From the NCBI GenBank assembly GCA_031261785.1, contig JAISIZ010000112.1, positions 1-42,230 on the forward strand: a stretch of 42,230 nucleotides of DNA. The letters run 5' to 3'. The stretch is from Mediterranea sp. (in: CFB group bacteria) (GTDB taxonomy: Bacteria; Bacteroidota; Bacteroidia; Bacteroidales; Bacteroidaceae). Position numbers and translations under genes: made by a program. Of this stretch, positions 16,462 through 26,400 are shown piece by piece; the stretch's first letter is position 1, and each line of letters opens with the position of its first letter. The notes beneath the pieces are model-generated. The model was not told where the DNA came from. It saw nothing but the letters and a program-made list of their open reading frames with translations, and did no database searches.

Positions 16462-19400
16462 ATGAAAAACATCTTCATAATCTTTATCGTACTACTTCTG
16501 GCGACCGTCGGTGCGAAGGCACAGACCACCGCCACCGTCACCGGAACGGTGACTGACAACCTGGGACCTGTCATCGGTGCCACCGTCATGGTGAAAGGCA
16601 CCTCCATGGGTACCACTACCGATCTCAACGGCAACTTCCGGCTCACCGGCGTGAGCGGGGTGGACAAGGCGGTGCTCATCGTCCGCTACATCGGCCTGAA
16701 AGAGACCAGCGAACCCCTGAACGGGCGTACCTCGGGCATTCTCGTACAAATGCGAGAAGACGAGGCGCAAAAGCTCGACGAAGTAGTGGTCATTGGTTAC
16801 GGCACCCAGAAACGTGGCAACCTCACCGGTTCCATCGCCAGCGTGTCGGGTCTTACCCTCGCCAAGGTACCCACAGCCTCCGTAGCCGAAACCATGGTGG
16901 GAAAACTCCCTGGCGTGCAAGTGACGCAAGTGGACGGCTCCCCCGACGCCGAGATCAAGATCCTCGTGCGCGGAGGCGGCTCGCTGACGCAAGACAATAG
17001 CCCCCTCATCCTGCTCGACGGCTTCGAGGTGAGCAGCCTCAACGACATACCCCCCACCGACATCGAATCTATCGAAGTGCTGAAAGATGCCGCTTCAACG
17101 GCCATCTATGGTGCCCGTGGCGCCAACGGCGTCATCCTCGTGAGTACCAAGAATCCCAGCGAGGGGCGTGTCCGCGTCAACGTCAACGCCTACATGCAGA
17201 CCGCCACGCTGGCCAACAAGCTCGACGTGATGGATCCATACGAGTACGTCATGATGCAATACGAGAACGCCCGCCAGCGCAACTCGATACCCACGGGCTT
17301 CTACAACAAGTACGGGTACAACTACGAATACTACATCTACCAAGGCGACCCCGGCACCGACTGGCAAGACGAGGTGTTCGGCACCAATCCCGTGTCGCGT
17401 TATGTCGATCTCAGCGTGAGTGGCGGCACAGAGAAGACAAAGTACAAGCTCACGTTCGTAAACCAAGACCGCCCCAGCGTGATGGTGGGCAACGGGCTGA
17501 AACAGAATAACCTCAACGTGGTGCTCGACACCAAGATCTTCGACTTCCTCCGTCTGGAGTATCGCACCCGCCTGCTACACAAGGAAGTCGACGGTTCGGG
17601 CACGGAGGGCGTTAGCCTGCTCACCGCGCTGCGCCAGGCGCCGACCGAGGGACTTGACGAATACATGACGCTGCCACAGGACGACACCTATTACGATCCG
17701 TCGCTGCTCGACGAGGTTACCCGCTTCAATCCCAAGGAAGAGTCGGAACGTAATTACCGCAAGCGCATCAACAAGTCGCTCAACACCATGGCCGCCTTGA
17801 CATGGCAAATCACCAAAGGCATGACGCTACGCAGCGAGTTCGGCTTCCAGAACAGCTCGCAGGAGCAACGACGTTTCTGGGGATTGGGCACCAGCAACGC
17901 ACGCAACAACAACAACCAGCCCATGGCCGAGTGGAGCATGCAGCAAGGCACCGCCTGGCAGCTCACCAACGTGTGGAATTACAACTTCGTGATCAAGGAA
18001 CGTCACGACCTGCGCCTCATGCTGGGACAAGAGATGAAAAGCTCCAGTTCCAACGTCAAGACCTACACCACGCGCTACTTCCCCGAGAACACCACCGCCG
18101 AAGCGGCTTTCGACAACCTATCGCTCGGCACGCCCTACCAGAACACCTCGTCGGCCGGTTCGCCCACGCGCATCTCCTCCTTCTTCGGACGAGTGAACTA
18201 CGCCTACGACGACCGATACCTCGCCACCCTCACCTTGCGCGCCGACGGATCCTCAAAGTTCGCCTCGGCCAACCGCTGGGGATTCTTTCCCGCCGCGGCC
18301 CTAGCTTGGCGCATATCCAACGAGGAATTTCTCAAGGACAACGCTTACCTGTCCAACCTGAAGCTCCGCGCCAGCTATGGCTCATCGGGCAACGACCGCA
18401 TTTCGGCCGACCTCTATCACAAACTGTATGGTATCAGCAGCAACCGACCCGCCGGATGGGGAGAGACTAACCGATACTACTACCAGTTCTACAACACCAG
18501 CTATCTCTACAACCCCGAGGTGAAGTGGGAGACCACTATCACCCGCAACCTCGGCCTCGACTTCGGATTCTTCCACGAACGCCTCAGTGGGACGGTGGAC
18601 ATCTACTGGAACACGGTAAAGAACCTGCTGGTGCCCAGTGAGATTCCCGGATTCAGCGGATATACACGCATCATGAGCAACGTGGGACAGACATCCAATC
18701 GAGGCATTGAGCTGCAACTCAACGCATACCTCATCGACAGGAAAGACTTCACGCTCAACGCCACCTTCAACATCGGCCGCAACAAGAACAAGATCGATAA
18801 GCTGGCCAGTGGGGAGAAGGAGTGGATACTCAACTCAGGATGGGCCGGTTCGAACCTGCTCAACCAGGACGACTACCGAGCCTACGTGGGAGGGACCAGC
18901 GGACTTATTTACGGTTTCGTCAACGACGGCATCTACCGCGTGGAGGATTTTGAATCCTTCGACGCCAACGCACGTACCTGGAAACTGAAGGAGGGCGTGG
19001 CCGACAGCAGTCCCCTCTCAGGCACGCCGCGACCGGGCAACGCCAAGTTCAAGAAGCTCACGCCCGTGGATCCCAACAGTCCCAATCCCTACATGCTCAC
19101 CGAGGCCGACCGTACCGTGATAGGCAACACCACCCCAAAGTTCTCCGGGGGATTCGGCCTGAACGGCACTTTCAAGGGATTCGACCTCAGCATGTTCTTC
19201 AACTTCATGTACGGCTTCGACGTGTTCAACGCCAACAAGGTGATGCTCACCACCTGGAGCAGCAATAACTACAACAACCTCAGCATGGACCTGGGCCTCG
19301 GGCAACGCTGGCGCAACTTCGACGACATGGGCAACGAGATACGCTACCAGCCCGAGGTACTGGCCGAATTCAACAAGAACGCCACGATGTGGAGTCCCAC

Positions 19401-19683
19401 CTCCATGGGCAACCCCATCGCCATGTCGTACGCCGTGGAGGACGGCTCTTTCCTGCGTCTCAACTCCATGACACTGGGCTATACCCTGCCCATACAGCTC
19501 ACCCGCAAGGCCGGACTGAACAAAGTGCGCTTCTACGTGGCGGGATACAACCTCTTCACCCTCACTTCCTACAAAGGATACGACCCCGAAGTGGACATCG
19601 CCACCGGACTGACACCCAACATCGATAACAACCGCTATCCGCGTAGCCGAACCTACACGGTGGGCGTCAACCTCGAGTTTTGA
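16462..19683 (+). CDS. SusC-like TonB-dependent outer-membrane oligosaccharide transporter
   Basis: 1073 residues. Signal peptide MKNIFIIFIVLLLATVGAKA; CarboxypepD-regulatory-like domain at about 25-105 (VTGTVTDNLGPVIGATVMVK, TDLNGNFRL); TonB-box region DEVVVIGYGTQKRGNLTGSI at about 106-125; plug domain to about 225 with LILLDGFEVSSLNDIPPTDI and SIEVLKDAASTAIYGARGAN, the hallmark SusC motif; then a 22-strand barrel ending ...YTVGVNLEF with the C-terminal Phe that signals outer-membrane assembly. It pairs with the SusD protein 23 bases downstream, which forms the lid. It imports oligosaccharides released by the lyase, energised by TonB/ExbBD. Substrate inferred as pectic from neighbours. Confidence 0.96.
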   Translation: MKNIFIIFIVLLLATVGAKAQTTATVTGTVTDNLGPVIGATVMVKGTSMGTTTDLNGNFRLTGVSGVDKAVLIVRYIGLKETSEPLNGRTSGILVQMREDEAQKLDEVVVIGYGTQKRGNLTGSIASVSGLTLAKVPTASVAETMVGKLPGVQVTQVDGSPDAEIKILVRGGGSLTQDNSPLILLDGFEVSSLNDIPPTDIESIEVLKDAASTAIYGARGANGVILVSTKNPSEGRVRVNVNAYMQTATLANKLDVMDPYEYVMMQYENARQRNSIPTGFYNKYGYNYEYYIYQGDPGTDWQDEVFGTNPVSRYVDLSVSGGTEKTKYKLTFVNQDRPSVMVGNGLKQNNLNVVLDTKIFDFLRLEYRTRLLHKEVDGSGTEGVSLLTALRQAPTEGLDEYMTLPQDDTYYDPSLLDEVTRFNPKEESERNYRKRINKSLNTMAALTWQITKGMTLRSEFGFQNSSQEQRRFWGLGTSNARNNNNQPMAEWSMQQGTAWQLTNVWNYNFVIKERHDLRLMLGQEMKSSSSNVKTYTTRYFPENTTAEAAFDNLSLGTPYQNTSSAGSPTRISSFFGRVNYAYDDRYLATLTLRADGSSKFASANRWGFFPAAALAWRISNEEFLKDNAYLSNLKLRASYGSSGNDRISADLYHKLYGISSNRPAGWGETNRYYYQFYNTSYLYNPEVKWETTITRNLGLDFGFFHERLSGTVDIYWNTVKNLLVPSEIPGFSGYTRIMSNVGQTSNRGIELQLNAYLIDRKDFTLNATFNIGRNKNKIDKLASGEKEWILNSGWAGSNLLNQDDYRAYVGGTSGLIYGFVNDGIYRVEDFESFDANARTWKLKEGVADSSPLSGTPRPGNAKFKKLTPVDPNSPNPYMLTEADRTVIGNTTPKFSGGFGLNGTFKGFDLSMFFNFMYGFDVFNANKVMLTTWSSNNYNNLSMDLGLGQRWRNFDDMGNEIRYQPEVLAEFNKNATMWSPTSMGNPIAMSYAVEDGSFLRLNSMTLGYTLPIQLTRKAGLNKVRFYVAGYNLFTLTSYKGYDPEVDIATGLTPNIDNNRYPRSRTYTVGVNLEF

Positions 19684-19706
19684 ACCCTTTAACCCTGATA
19701 GCAACA

Positions 19707-21611
19707 ATGAATAAGAACATACTGTACACCGCCACGCTCAGCATCGCCCTGCTCACTACGGCAGCCTGCAACGATTTCCTCGAAACCGAGCCGGGATCGG
19801 GATTCACTCCCGAGTACGTGTTCGGCTCCGACGATGAAGCCAAGGCACTCATGACGCGCGTCTACTCCGCCATGACCGAAGACGCGCTCTATGGCAGCAC
19901 CTTGGCCAGCGGACTGAACACCAACACCGACGTGGAGATGACGGGCTTCAACAACAGTAACGTCAGCTCCACCGGATCGGACATCGGATGCTTCGACCCG
20001 CGACCCACCTGGAACGTGCTAAACAGCACGTGGAACGCCTTCTACTCCTGTATCAACTATGCCAACGACTTCCTCCAAGGCGTGGAGCAGTCCGGACGAT
20101 TCACCACTGAGGTGGCACCCGAAGGCCCCACCGCGCTACAGCAGATGTATGGAGAGGTGACGACGCTCCGCGCCATGCTCTACCTCGATCTCGTGCGTAC
20201 CTGGGGCGACGTAGTGTTCGTCACCGTCCCATCCACGTCGACCGACGACTTTTTCAACAAAGGACTTACCGACCGCGACCTCATCCTCGAGACGCTCATC
20301 GACCAGCTCATCGCCGTGGAACCCTTGATGGAGTACGCCGCCGACCTCGACTATGGCGTGGAACGCGCCTCGCGCGAATACTGCCAGGCGCTCATCGGAC
20401 AGCTCGCCCTCTACCGCGGCGGATGGGCGCTGCGCCCCGACCGTACCAATCCAGCCGCGCCCGGATTCATGGAGCGGGGAGAGAATTACGAACATTACTA
20501 CGACGTAGCCATCGACTATCTCGGACGGGTCATTGACGAGGGCAAGCATACGCTCGGCCAAAGTTTCGAGCAGTTGTGGTATAACGAGTGCAACTGGACG
20601 ACGGCCAACAACGACGACATCCTCTTCGCCGTGCCCATGCTGCGCAACGTTACCAGCCGCTACGGCTACAACCTCGGCATCACCATCGCCGAAGGCAGCC
20701 ATCCCTACGGCAGCGCGCGCAACTACGCCAGGCTATGCGGCACGTACGTCTACTCGTTCGACCGCGACGACCTGCGTCGCGACATCACCTGCGTGCCCTA
20801 CAGCTACGACACCGATCTCAACCAAGTCATCGACATGGGTATCAGTGGTATGGGCGTGGGCAAATGGTCGAAGCTAAAGATGGAATCGCCACTGGGCGCC
20901 TCGAGCGGTAGCAACACCGGCATCAACAGCGTGCGTATGCGCTACGCCGACGTGCTGCTGATGTACGCCGAGGCGGTGAACGACCGCTTCGGTCCTCGCG
21001 ACGACGCCAAGGAGGCGCTCAAGCAGGTACGCCAACGAGCCTTTGCCCCCACCCTCTGGAGCGAGAAAGTAGAGGCGTACGTCGAGGCGCTGGGCAGCAA
21101 GGAGCAATTCTTCCGGGCCATCATGGACGAACGCAAGTGGGAGTTTGGCGGCGAGGGCTTTCGTAAATACGACCTCGCACGCTGGAACAGGTACAACGAG
21201 GTGATCTACGACCTCTACTACCAGCTCATCGACTGGGGACGGGTAGCCAACGGCATGTACGTACCCGGCATCGACCGTGTACCCGAGCGCATCTTCTACG
21301 CTTCCGTACCCGATCCCGACAATGCCGGCCGCACCGTGCTCGACATCATCGGCATCGACGAGTACGGATCGGGCACTGGCCGGCCCGCAGGATACTCCAC
21401 GCTCGACTACGCCTTGGGATGGCGCGTCCTCAATCAAGAGACGCAGCAATACGAGACACTCAACACCATCTCCTGGAGTTTCCGCGGATTTATCAACGTA
21501 GCCAACGAGGCTACCGTGACACGCGCCACACCCCTGCGTTACCTCTGTCCCTATCCCGCCAAGGTCGTCACCGATCATCGCGGACTGATCAACAACTATT
21601 TCGGATACTAA
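19707..21611 (+). CDS. SusD/RagB-like nutrient-binding outer-membrane lipoprotein
   Basis: 634 residues from ATG 19707; an in-frame TTG at 19680 would place nine residues before the signal peptide and is rejected. Signal peptide and lipobox LTTAACNDFLETEP (Cys at about 20), the classic SusD start. Typical blocks: GSGFTPEYVFGSDDEAKALM, YSCINYANDFLQGVEQ, GEVTTLRAMLYLDLVRTWGDV near residue 160, the RMRYADVLLMYAEAVN block at about 410, and FRAIMDERKWEFGGEGFRKYDLARW near 475. TPR-like helices cap the SusC barrel and bind glycan. The spacing to SusC and to the following FN3 lipoprotein places all in one operon. Somewhat longer than the 550-residue norm. Confidence 0.95.
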   Translation: MNKNILYTATLSIALLTTAACNDFLETEPGSGFTPEYVFGSDDEAKALMTRVYSAMTEDALYGSTLASGLNTNTDVEMTGFNNSNVSSTGSDIGCFDPRPTWNVLNSTWNAFYSCINYANDFLQGVEQSGRFTTEVAPEGPTALQQMYGEVTTLRAMLYLDLVRTWGDVVFVTVPSTSTDDFFNKGLTDRDLILETLIDQLIAVEPLMEYAADLDYGVERASREYCQALIGQLALYRGGWALRPDRTNPAAPGFMERGENYEHYYDVAIDYLGRVIDEGKHTLGQSFEQLWYNECNWTTANNDDILFAVPMLRNVTSRYGYNLGITIAEGSHPYGSARNYARLCGTYVYSFDRDDLRRDITCVPYSYDTDLNQVIDMGISGMGVGKWSKLKMESPLGASSGSNTGINSVRMRYADVLLMYAEAVNDRFGPRDDAKEALKQVRQRAFAPTLWSEKVEAYVEALGSKEQFFRAIMDERKWEFGGEGFRKYDLARWNRYNEVIYDLYYQLIDWGRVANGMYVPGIDRVPERIFYASVPDPDNAGRTVLDIIGIDEYGSGTGRPAGYSTLDYALGWRVLNQETQQYETLNTISWSFRGFINVANEATVTRATPLRYLCPYPAKVVTDHRGLINNYFGY

Positions 21612-21625
21612 TATCGACAATCATC

Positions 21626-23260
21626 ATGAACAAGTACATATACGCCTTGACGTGCCTGGCCATCCTCCCCTTGCTCACCGCTTGCGAGGAGGACAAGAAA
21701 TACACGAAGATCGACGACCTCTTCCAGCCCCGCTTCGTGCTGGAGCGGCCCGAGGTGGTGAGCAACTCCATCACCATGGTGTGGTACGCCGTCAACGATG
21801 CCGTCTCCTACACCGTGGAGCTGCATCAGGACAACTATTACCACAGCCTATTCATGACCGTGGACACCACCGACCCATTCATCTTCCTCGACGACATTCC
21901 ATACGGCAACACCTTCTACATCCGTGTACGAAGCAACGCCGCCGACCCCGCGAACAATTCGCAATGGGTCTACACCAGCGCCTCCACCGAGGCACGTCCC
22001 GCCTTCGCGCAGATCCTTCAGCCCGTGGCACGCGCCGAGATCGGCGAGGATAACGTCGTCATCCGCTGGACCGTCGACCCGGACAATCCCGCCGACAGCA
22101 TCAGCGTGGCACCTATGATGGATGCCACCCTGCCCGCCGTGACCCGCTACCTCACCGCCGAGGAGATGGCCGAAGGCAGCGCCCTCGTGGAGGGACTGAC
22201 GAAGAACACGCTTTACGCCGTCAACCTCTACGACACCAGCAAACCGCGACGGTACGACAAGCCCTACAACCAAGTGAGCTTCCGTACCGGAGGCCCGTCG
22301 GCCGAATCCATACAGATAGGGCTTGACGACGACCTGTCGGCCATACTCACGACCAACAACGACAACGCCGACATTCCCGAAGGCGCCGAATACTTCCTCC
22401 CCGCCGGATCGTCGTATCGCATCACCCCCTTCGCCATCAAGAAAGGTTTCAAATTGGTAGGCAGCGCAGGCGACATCAAGCCCGTGGTTACGCTCGAAGG
22501 ATCGTTCAACATCGCCGCCGGCTCCTACATCGGCACGCTGGAGTTCAACAACGTCGAGTTCCGCCACGAGACCAATAACCAGTACTTCATGAACATCGGC
22601 AACCCGTACACCATGGAGAGCGTGGTCTTCGTGAACTGCGACTTCGTGAGCCTGCGCCGCGGCTTCTGGAGACACCAGGGGGCCAACGCCAAGTATCTCA
22701 TGAGCCTCGAGATGGAAGGATGCACCTTCGATCGGTGTGGATGGCAGACCGGATGCTACGGCACGTTCAACATCAACTCGTTCGATTCGGCCAACGGCAT
22801 CTCCTACGACCAGGTGGACAGAGCCATCTTCCGCAACGTCACCTTCATGAACGACAACGACGGTACCGACGGCTACGGATGGGGCAACCTCTTCTACTCG
22901 CCCAACCTATCCAAACCCATACATCTGGAGTACACCAACGTGACGATATACAACTACTCGCGCAACCAACGCCTCATCAACATCGAGCAGGCCGTAGGTT
23001 CCGAGCTGGTTATCAACGGCATGGTGCTGGCCTCGCCATGCGGTGAGCTATATTCGCTGGGAGCCAATACCACCACCACGTTCGGCAACAACTTCACCAC
23101 CACCGACTACGCCTTGGGAGGCGCACGCATGGAGGCCACCGACCTGCCTGTAGCCGCCGCCGACCTCTTCGCCAACCCCGCGGCCAGCGACCTCACCATC
23201 ATCGACACGGCGTCGCCGATAGTGAGCAACCGGGCGGGCGACACGAGATGGTTGCCGTAG
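21626..23260 (+). CDS. Surface lipoprotein with FN3-type domains and DUF4957/DUF5123-like beta-helix (probable glycan-binding protein)
   Basis: 544 residues from ATG 21626; upstream in-frame codons overlap the SusD gene and are not expected to be used. Signal peptide and lipobox LLTACEEDKK (Cys at about 17). Two fibronectin-III-like segments follow: about 30-110 (ITMVWYAVNDAVSYTVELHQ, GNTFYIRVRSNAADPANNSQ) and about 115-215 (NVVIRWTVDPDNPADSISV, LTKNTLYAVNLYDT). From about 230 a beta-helix: FKLVGSAGDIKPVVTLEGSF, TLEFNNVEFRHETNNQYFMN, SVVFVNCDFVSLRRGFW and further turns, ending SDLTIIDTASPIVSNRAGDT. The C-terminal tail DTRWLP parallels GDPHWIR of the 12186 protein, so the two are probably related. 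It occupies the place of a surface glycan-binding protein. Last gene of the operon. Confidence 0.85.
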   Translation: MNKYIYALTCLAILPLLTACEEDKKYTKIDDLFQPRFVLERPEVVSNSITMVWYAVNDAVSYTVELHQDNYYHSLFMTVDTTDPFIFLDDIPYGNTFYIRVRSNAADPANNSQWVYTSASTEARPAFAQILQPVARAEIGEDNVVIRWTVDPDNPADSISVAPMMDATLPAVTRYLTAEEMAEGSALVEGLTKNTLYAVNLYDTSKPRRYDKPYNQVSFRTGGPSAESIQIGLDDDLSAILTTNNDNADIPEGAEYFLPAGSSYRITPFAIKKGFKLVGSAGDIKPVVTLEGSFNIAAGSYIGTLEFNNVEFRHETNNQYFMNIGNPYTMESVVFVNCDFVSLRRGFWRHQGANAKYLMSLEMEGCTFDRCGWQTGCYGTFNINSFDSANGISYDQVDRAIFRNVTFMNDNDGTDGYGWGNLFYSPNLSKPIHLEYTNVTIYNYSRNQRLINIEQAVGSELVINGMVLASPCGELYSLGANTTTTFGNNFTTTDYALGGARMEATDLPVAAADLFANPAASDLTIIDTASPIVSNRAGDTRWLP

Positions 23261-23298
23261 GCGGTAGCTCTTCCCTCCCGGGTGTCTTATAGACACTG

Positions 23299-23352
23299 AT
23301 GGCACGAATGACACGAACCCAATGCTCTGAGGGTTCGTGCCATTCGTGTCAT
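23299..23352 (+). terminator. Long imperfect hairpin after the PUL operon
   Basis: A 22-base left arm (23299-23320, ATGGCACGAATGACACGAACC C) pairs with 23331-23352 with two non-Watson-Crick positions; loop 23321-23330. No T-run follows, so it may be a processing or Rho-linked end rather than a classical terminator. The arms are built from short CACGAA/TTCGTG repeats of the kind common in Bacteroidetes spacers. Confidence 0.5.
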
Positions 23353-23437
23353 TAGAAAAAAGTGATTGGCTGACTGTATAGCCTTTCACTTTTTTTCCGT
23401 TACTTCGCGTATCGTTCAACCCTTCCATATCATACCG

Positions 23438-26400
23438 ATGAAGAAACGTTTCTCCCTATTCCTCACCGTGTTCGGCCTACTCTTTGTCAGGACGGCGGGA
23501 CAACCCGTGTGCGACATCCGCTCTTATTCCGCCACCGACGGGCTGGCACAGAACATCGTGACCGCCATGCTGCAGGACCATAAGGGATTCCTGTGGATAG
23601 GCACGTGGGACGGTATCAACAAGTTCGACGGATATACGTTCAGGAGCTATAAACCCTCGTCGCAACACGAGTACGCGCAAAGCAGCAATCGCGTCACCTT
23701 TGCGACGGAAACAGTCGACGGCAACATCCTGTGCCAGACGTACGACGGCAAGGCGTACCTGTTCGACACCCGCACGGAAACGTTCCTCAACGTGCTGCGC
23801 CGCTTCGAGAACGAGGTGCGCAAAGAGATCACCGTGCAACATATCTATCCGCTCCGCGACGGCATCGTCTGGATCGTGTGCGACGACGGTTACTGCTTCC
23901 GCATGGACGAACGACGATACGACAAGCCCGAAGGATTAACCGTGTACAACACCTTCGACGGGCAGCTAAAGGGAAACCGTATCTTCAACATTTACCAAGA
24001 TACCGAGGGCGACGAGTGGATACTCACCGACAAGGGAATAACCATCGTGGGGCAGAAACGCATCAACAACAACTTCCCTTTCAAGAACATCAACGAAATA
24101 GACGGCAAAGTGTACCTCGTCTCCACGTCGGACAAGCCAGCGATGTACCAACCCCAGACGGGAAACGTGCGCTTCATCGACATGCCCCGACCCGCTGGCA
24201 AGGTTAGCTCGCTCGTCGCCCTGCGAAACACCCCGGCGCTACTCACGGACAACGGCATCATGCTATACCAACCCGCCACCGACACCTTTGAGGCGATCGA
24301 CGTGCGCAGCCCGGGGCAACCATCCAACCATGCGCTATCCGTCTATGAAGACAAGGAGGGCGACTGGTGGGTGTTCACCAGCGGGCGGGGAGTGACACGC
24401 CTCAATCCGGATACGGACGAGCGGCAATGGCTCTACACCCCACAGGAAGAGGTGATGGACTACGGACGGCAAAGCCGGCGATTCATCCTCGAAGATCCGC
24501 AGGGCACGCTATGGGTATTGCCCACTCAGGGAAATCTCTCCTATTATGACCGCGAGCGGAAGCGGCTGAGCGCGTTCCATACCGAAGCGAACGGCAGGCG
24601 TACGCCATTCACCCCACTCATCCGATACACGCTCACCGACCGACAAGGCAACGTATGGCTGGCCGGCGCGCGAGGCATACAGAAGATGAACTTCGCGCCA
24701 CGGCAACTACGCCTGCATCGGCTCGACGAGAGAGGCACGGAAGTGCGGGCCTTCCTCACCGACGACACGGGTTGCCTGTGGGTAGCCTCAAAGAATGGGG
24801 TGGTACGCCTGTTCCGTCCCGACGGAACGCCGCGGGGATACCTCACGGCGGACGGACGCGTGGCGCGGGAGTGGACGAAGTTTGGCGCCAACATCTACAG
24901 CTTCGCGCAGGATCCCACCACAGGACGCGTCTGGATGGGGAGCAAGGATAACGGACTCTTCCGCCTCAGCCCGCGGGGAGCCGACCGCTTTGACGTGGAG
25001 CGATTCAGGCACGACACGGCCAACCCGTACAGCCTCAGCGCCGACGACGTGTACGCCATACGCATCGACAGCCGGGGTGACACGTGGATAGGGTGCTACG
25101 GAGGAGGGCTGAACCTCCTGCGCGAAGCGTCCGACGGCGGGACACGCTTTATACACTATGGCAACGAATTGAAGAGCTATCCCTCCGCCAACCACCTCAA
25201 CGTACGCACGCTGGCCGAAGTAGGCGACAGCGTGTTGCTGGCCGGCACCACCAACGGGGTGATCACTTTCGACAACCGCTTCGGACAACCCGAGGAGATC
25301 GTGTTTCACGCCAATCGTTTCAACGAGGCCGACACAGCCAATATGGTAGGGCGCGACGTGATGCACATCCTCGCCGACAGAGAGGGAGACACATACGCGT
25401 TGACTTTCACGGGAGGCATCAACCGCCTCATCTCCACCCGCCTGCTCAACGATTCGCTACGCTTCAGAAACTATACCGTACGCGACGGACTGGCTTCGGA
25501 CCTTACCCTCTCCATGACCGAGGATGGACGAGGACGGCTGTGGGTGGCGTGCGAAGACGCGTTGAGCCGCTTCGATCCGGCAAGCGGCACGTTCGACAAC
25601 TACGGAGAATCGTTCCTGCGCGACGAATTTAGCTTCACCGAGGCCATACCCGTGTTCAACGCGCGCGGACGGCTGGTGCTGGGTACCAACGCCGGCTTCC
25701 TCGAAGTAGATACCGACACGTTGCGCAAGAGCGCCTACACCCCACCCATCGTCTTCACCGAGCTGCGCATCCACGGAACGATGTCGACCGAGCCGATTGA
25801 CGATCTGGAAGAGCTACGCCTCATCCCCAGCCAGCGCAACGTCACGCTGCGCTTCGCCGCCCTCGACTACGTACGTCCCGAGAGCATTCTCTACGCCTAC
25901 AGGTTAGAGGGACTGGAGAGCCAATGGAATAGTGGCGACAACAGCCGCTCGGCCAGCTACATCAACCTTCCACCCGGAAGATACACGCTGGAAGTGCGCT
26001 CCACCAATAGCGACGGCGTGTGGACGGACAACATACGGCGACTGCCCATACACGTGTTGCCGACCTTCTGGGAGACGGCATGGGCGTGGTTGGTCTACGT
26101 GCCGGCGTTCCTGCTTTTGGTGGGCGTGCTGGTCTACATCCTCTTCTACATCTACCGCCTGCGCCACGAGATGGACGTGGAGCACCAGCTTTCGGACATG
26201 AAACTGAGGTTCTTCACCGACATCTCGCATGAGCTGCGCACACCGCTCACTCTCATCACCAGTCCCGTAAGCGATATACTCGACCACGAGCCACTGTCGC
26301 CCACCGCCCGCAACCAGCTCACGCTGGTGCATAAGAACACGGAGCGGATGCTCCGCCTCATCAACCAGATACTCGATTTCCGGAAGATACAGAATCGCAA

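Noticed and set aside
19680..19706. TTG start giving a longer SusD
   Set aside because: It would place nine residues before a normal signal peptide; ATG 19707 starts the signal peptide directly.
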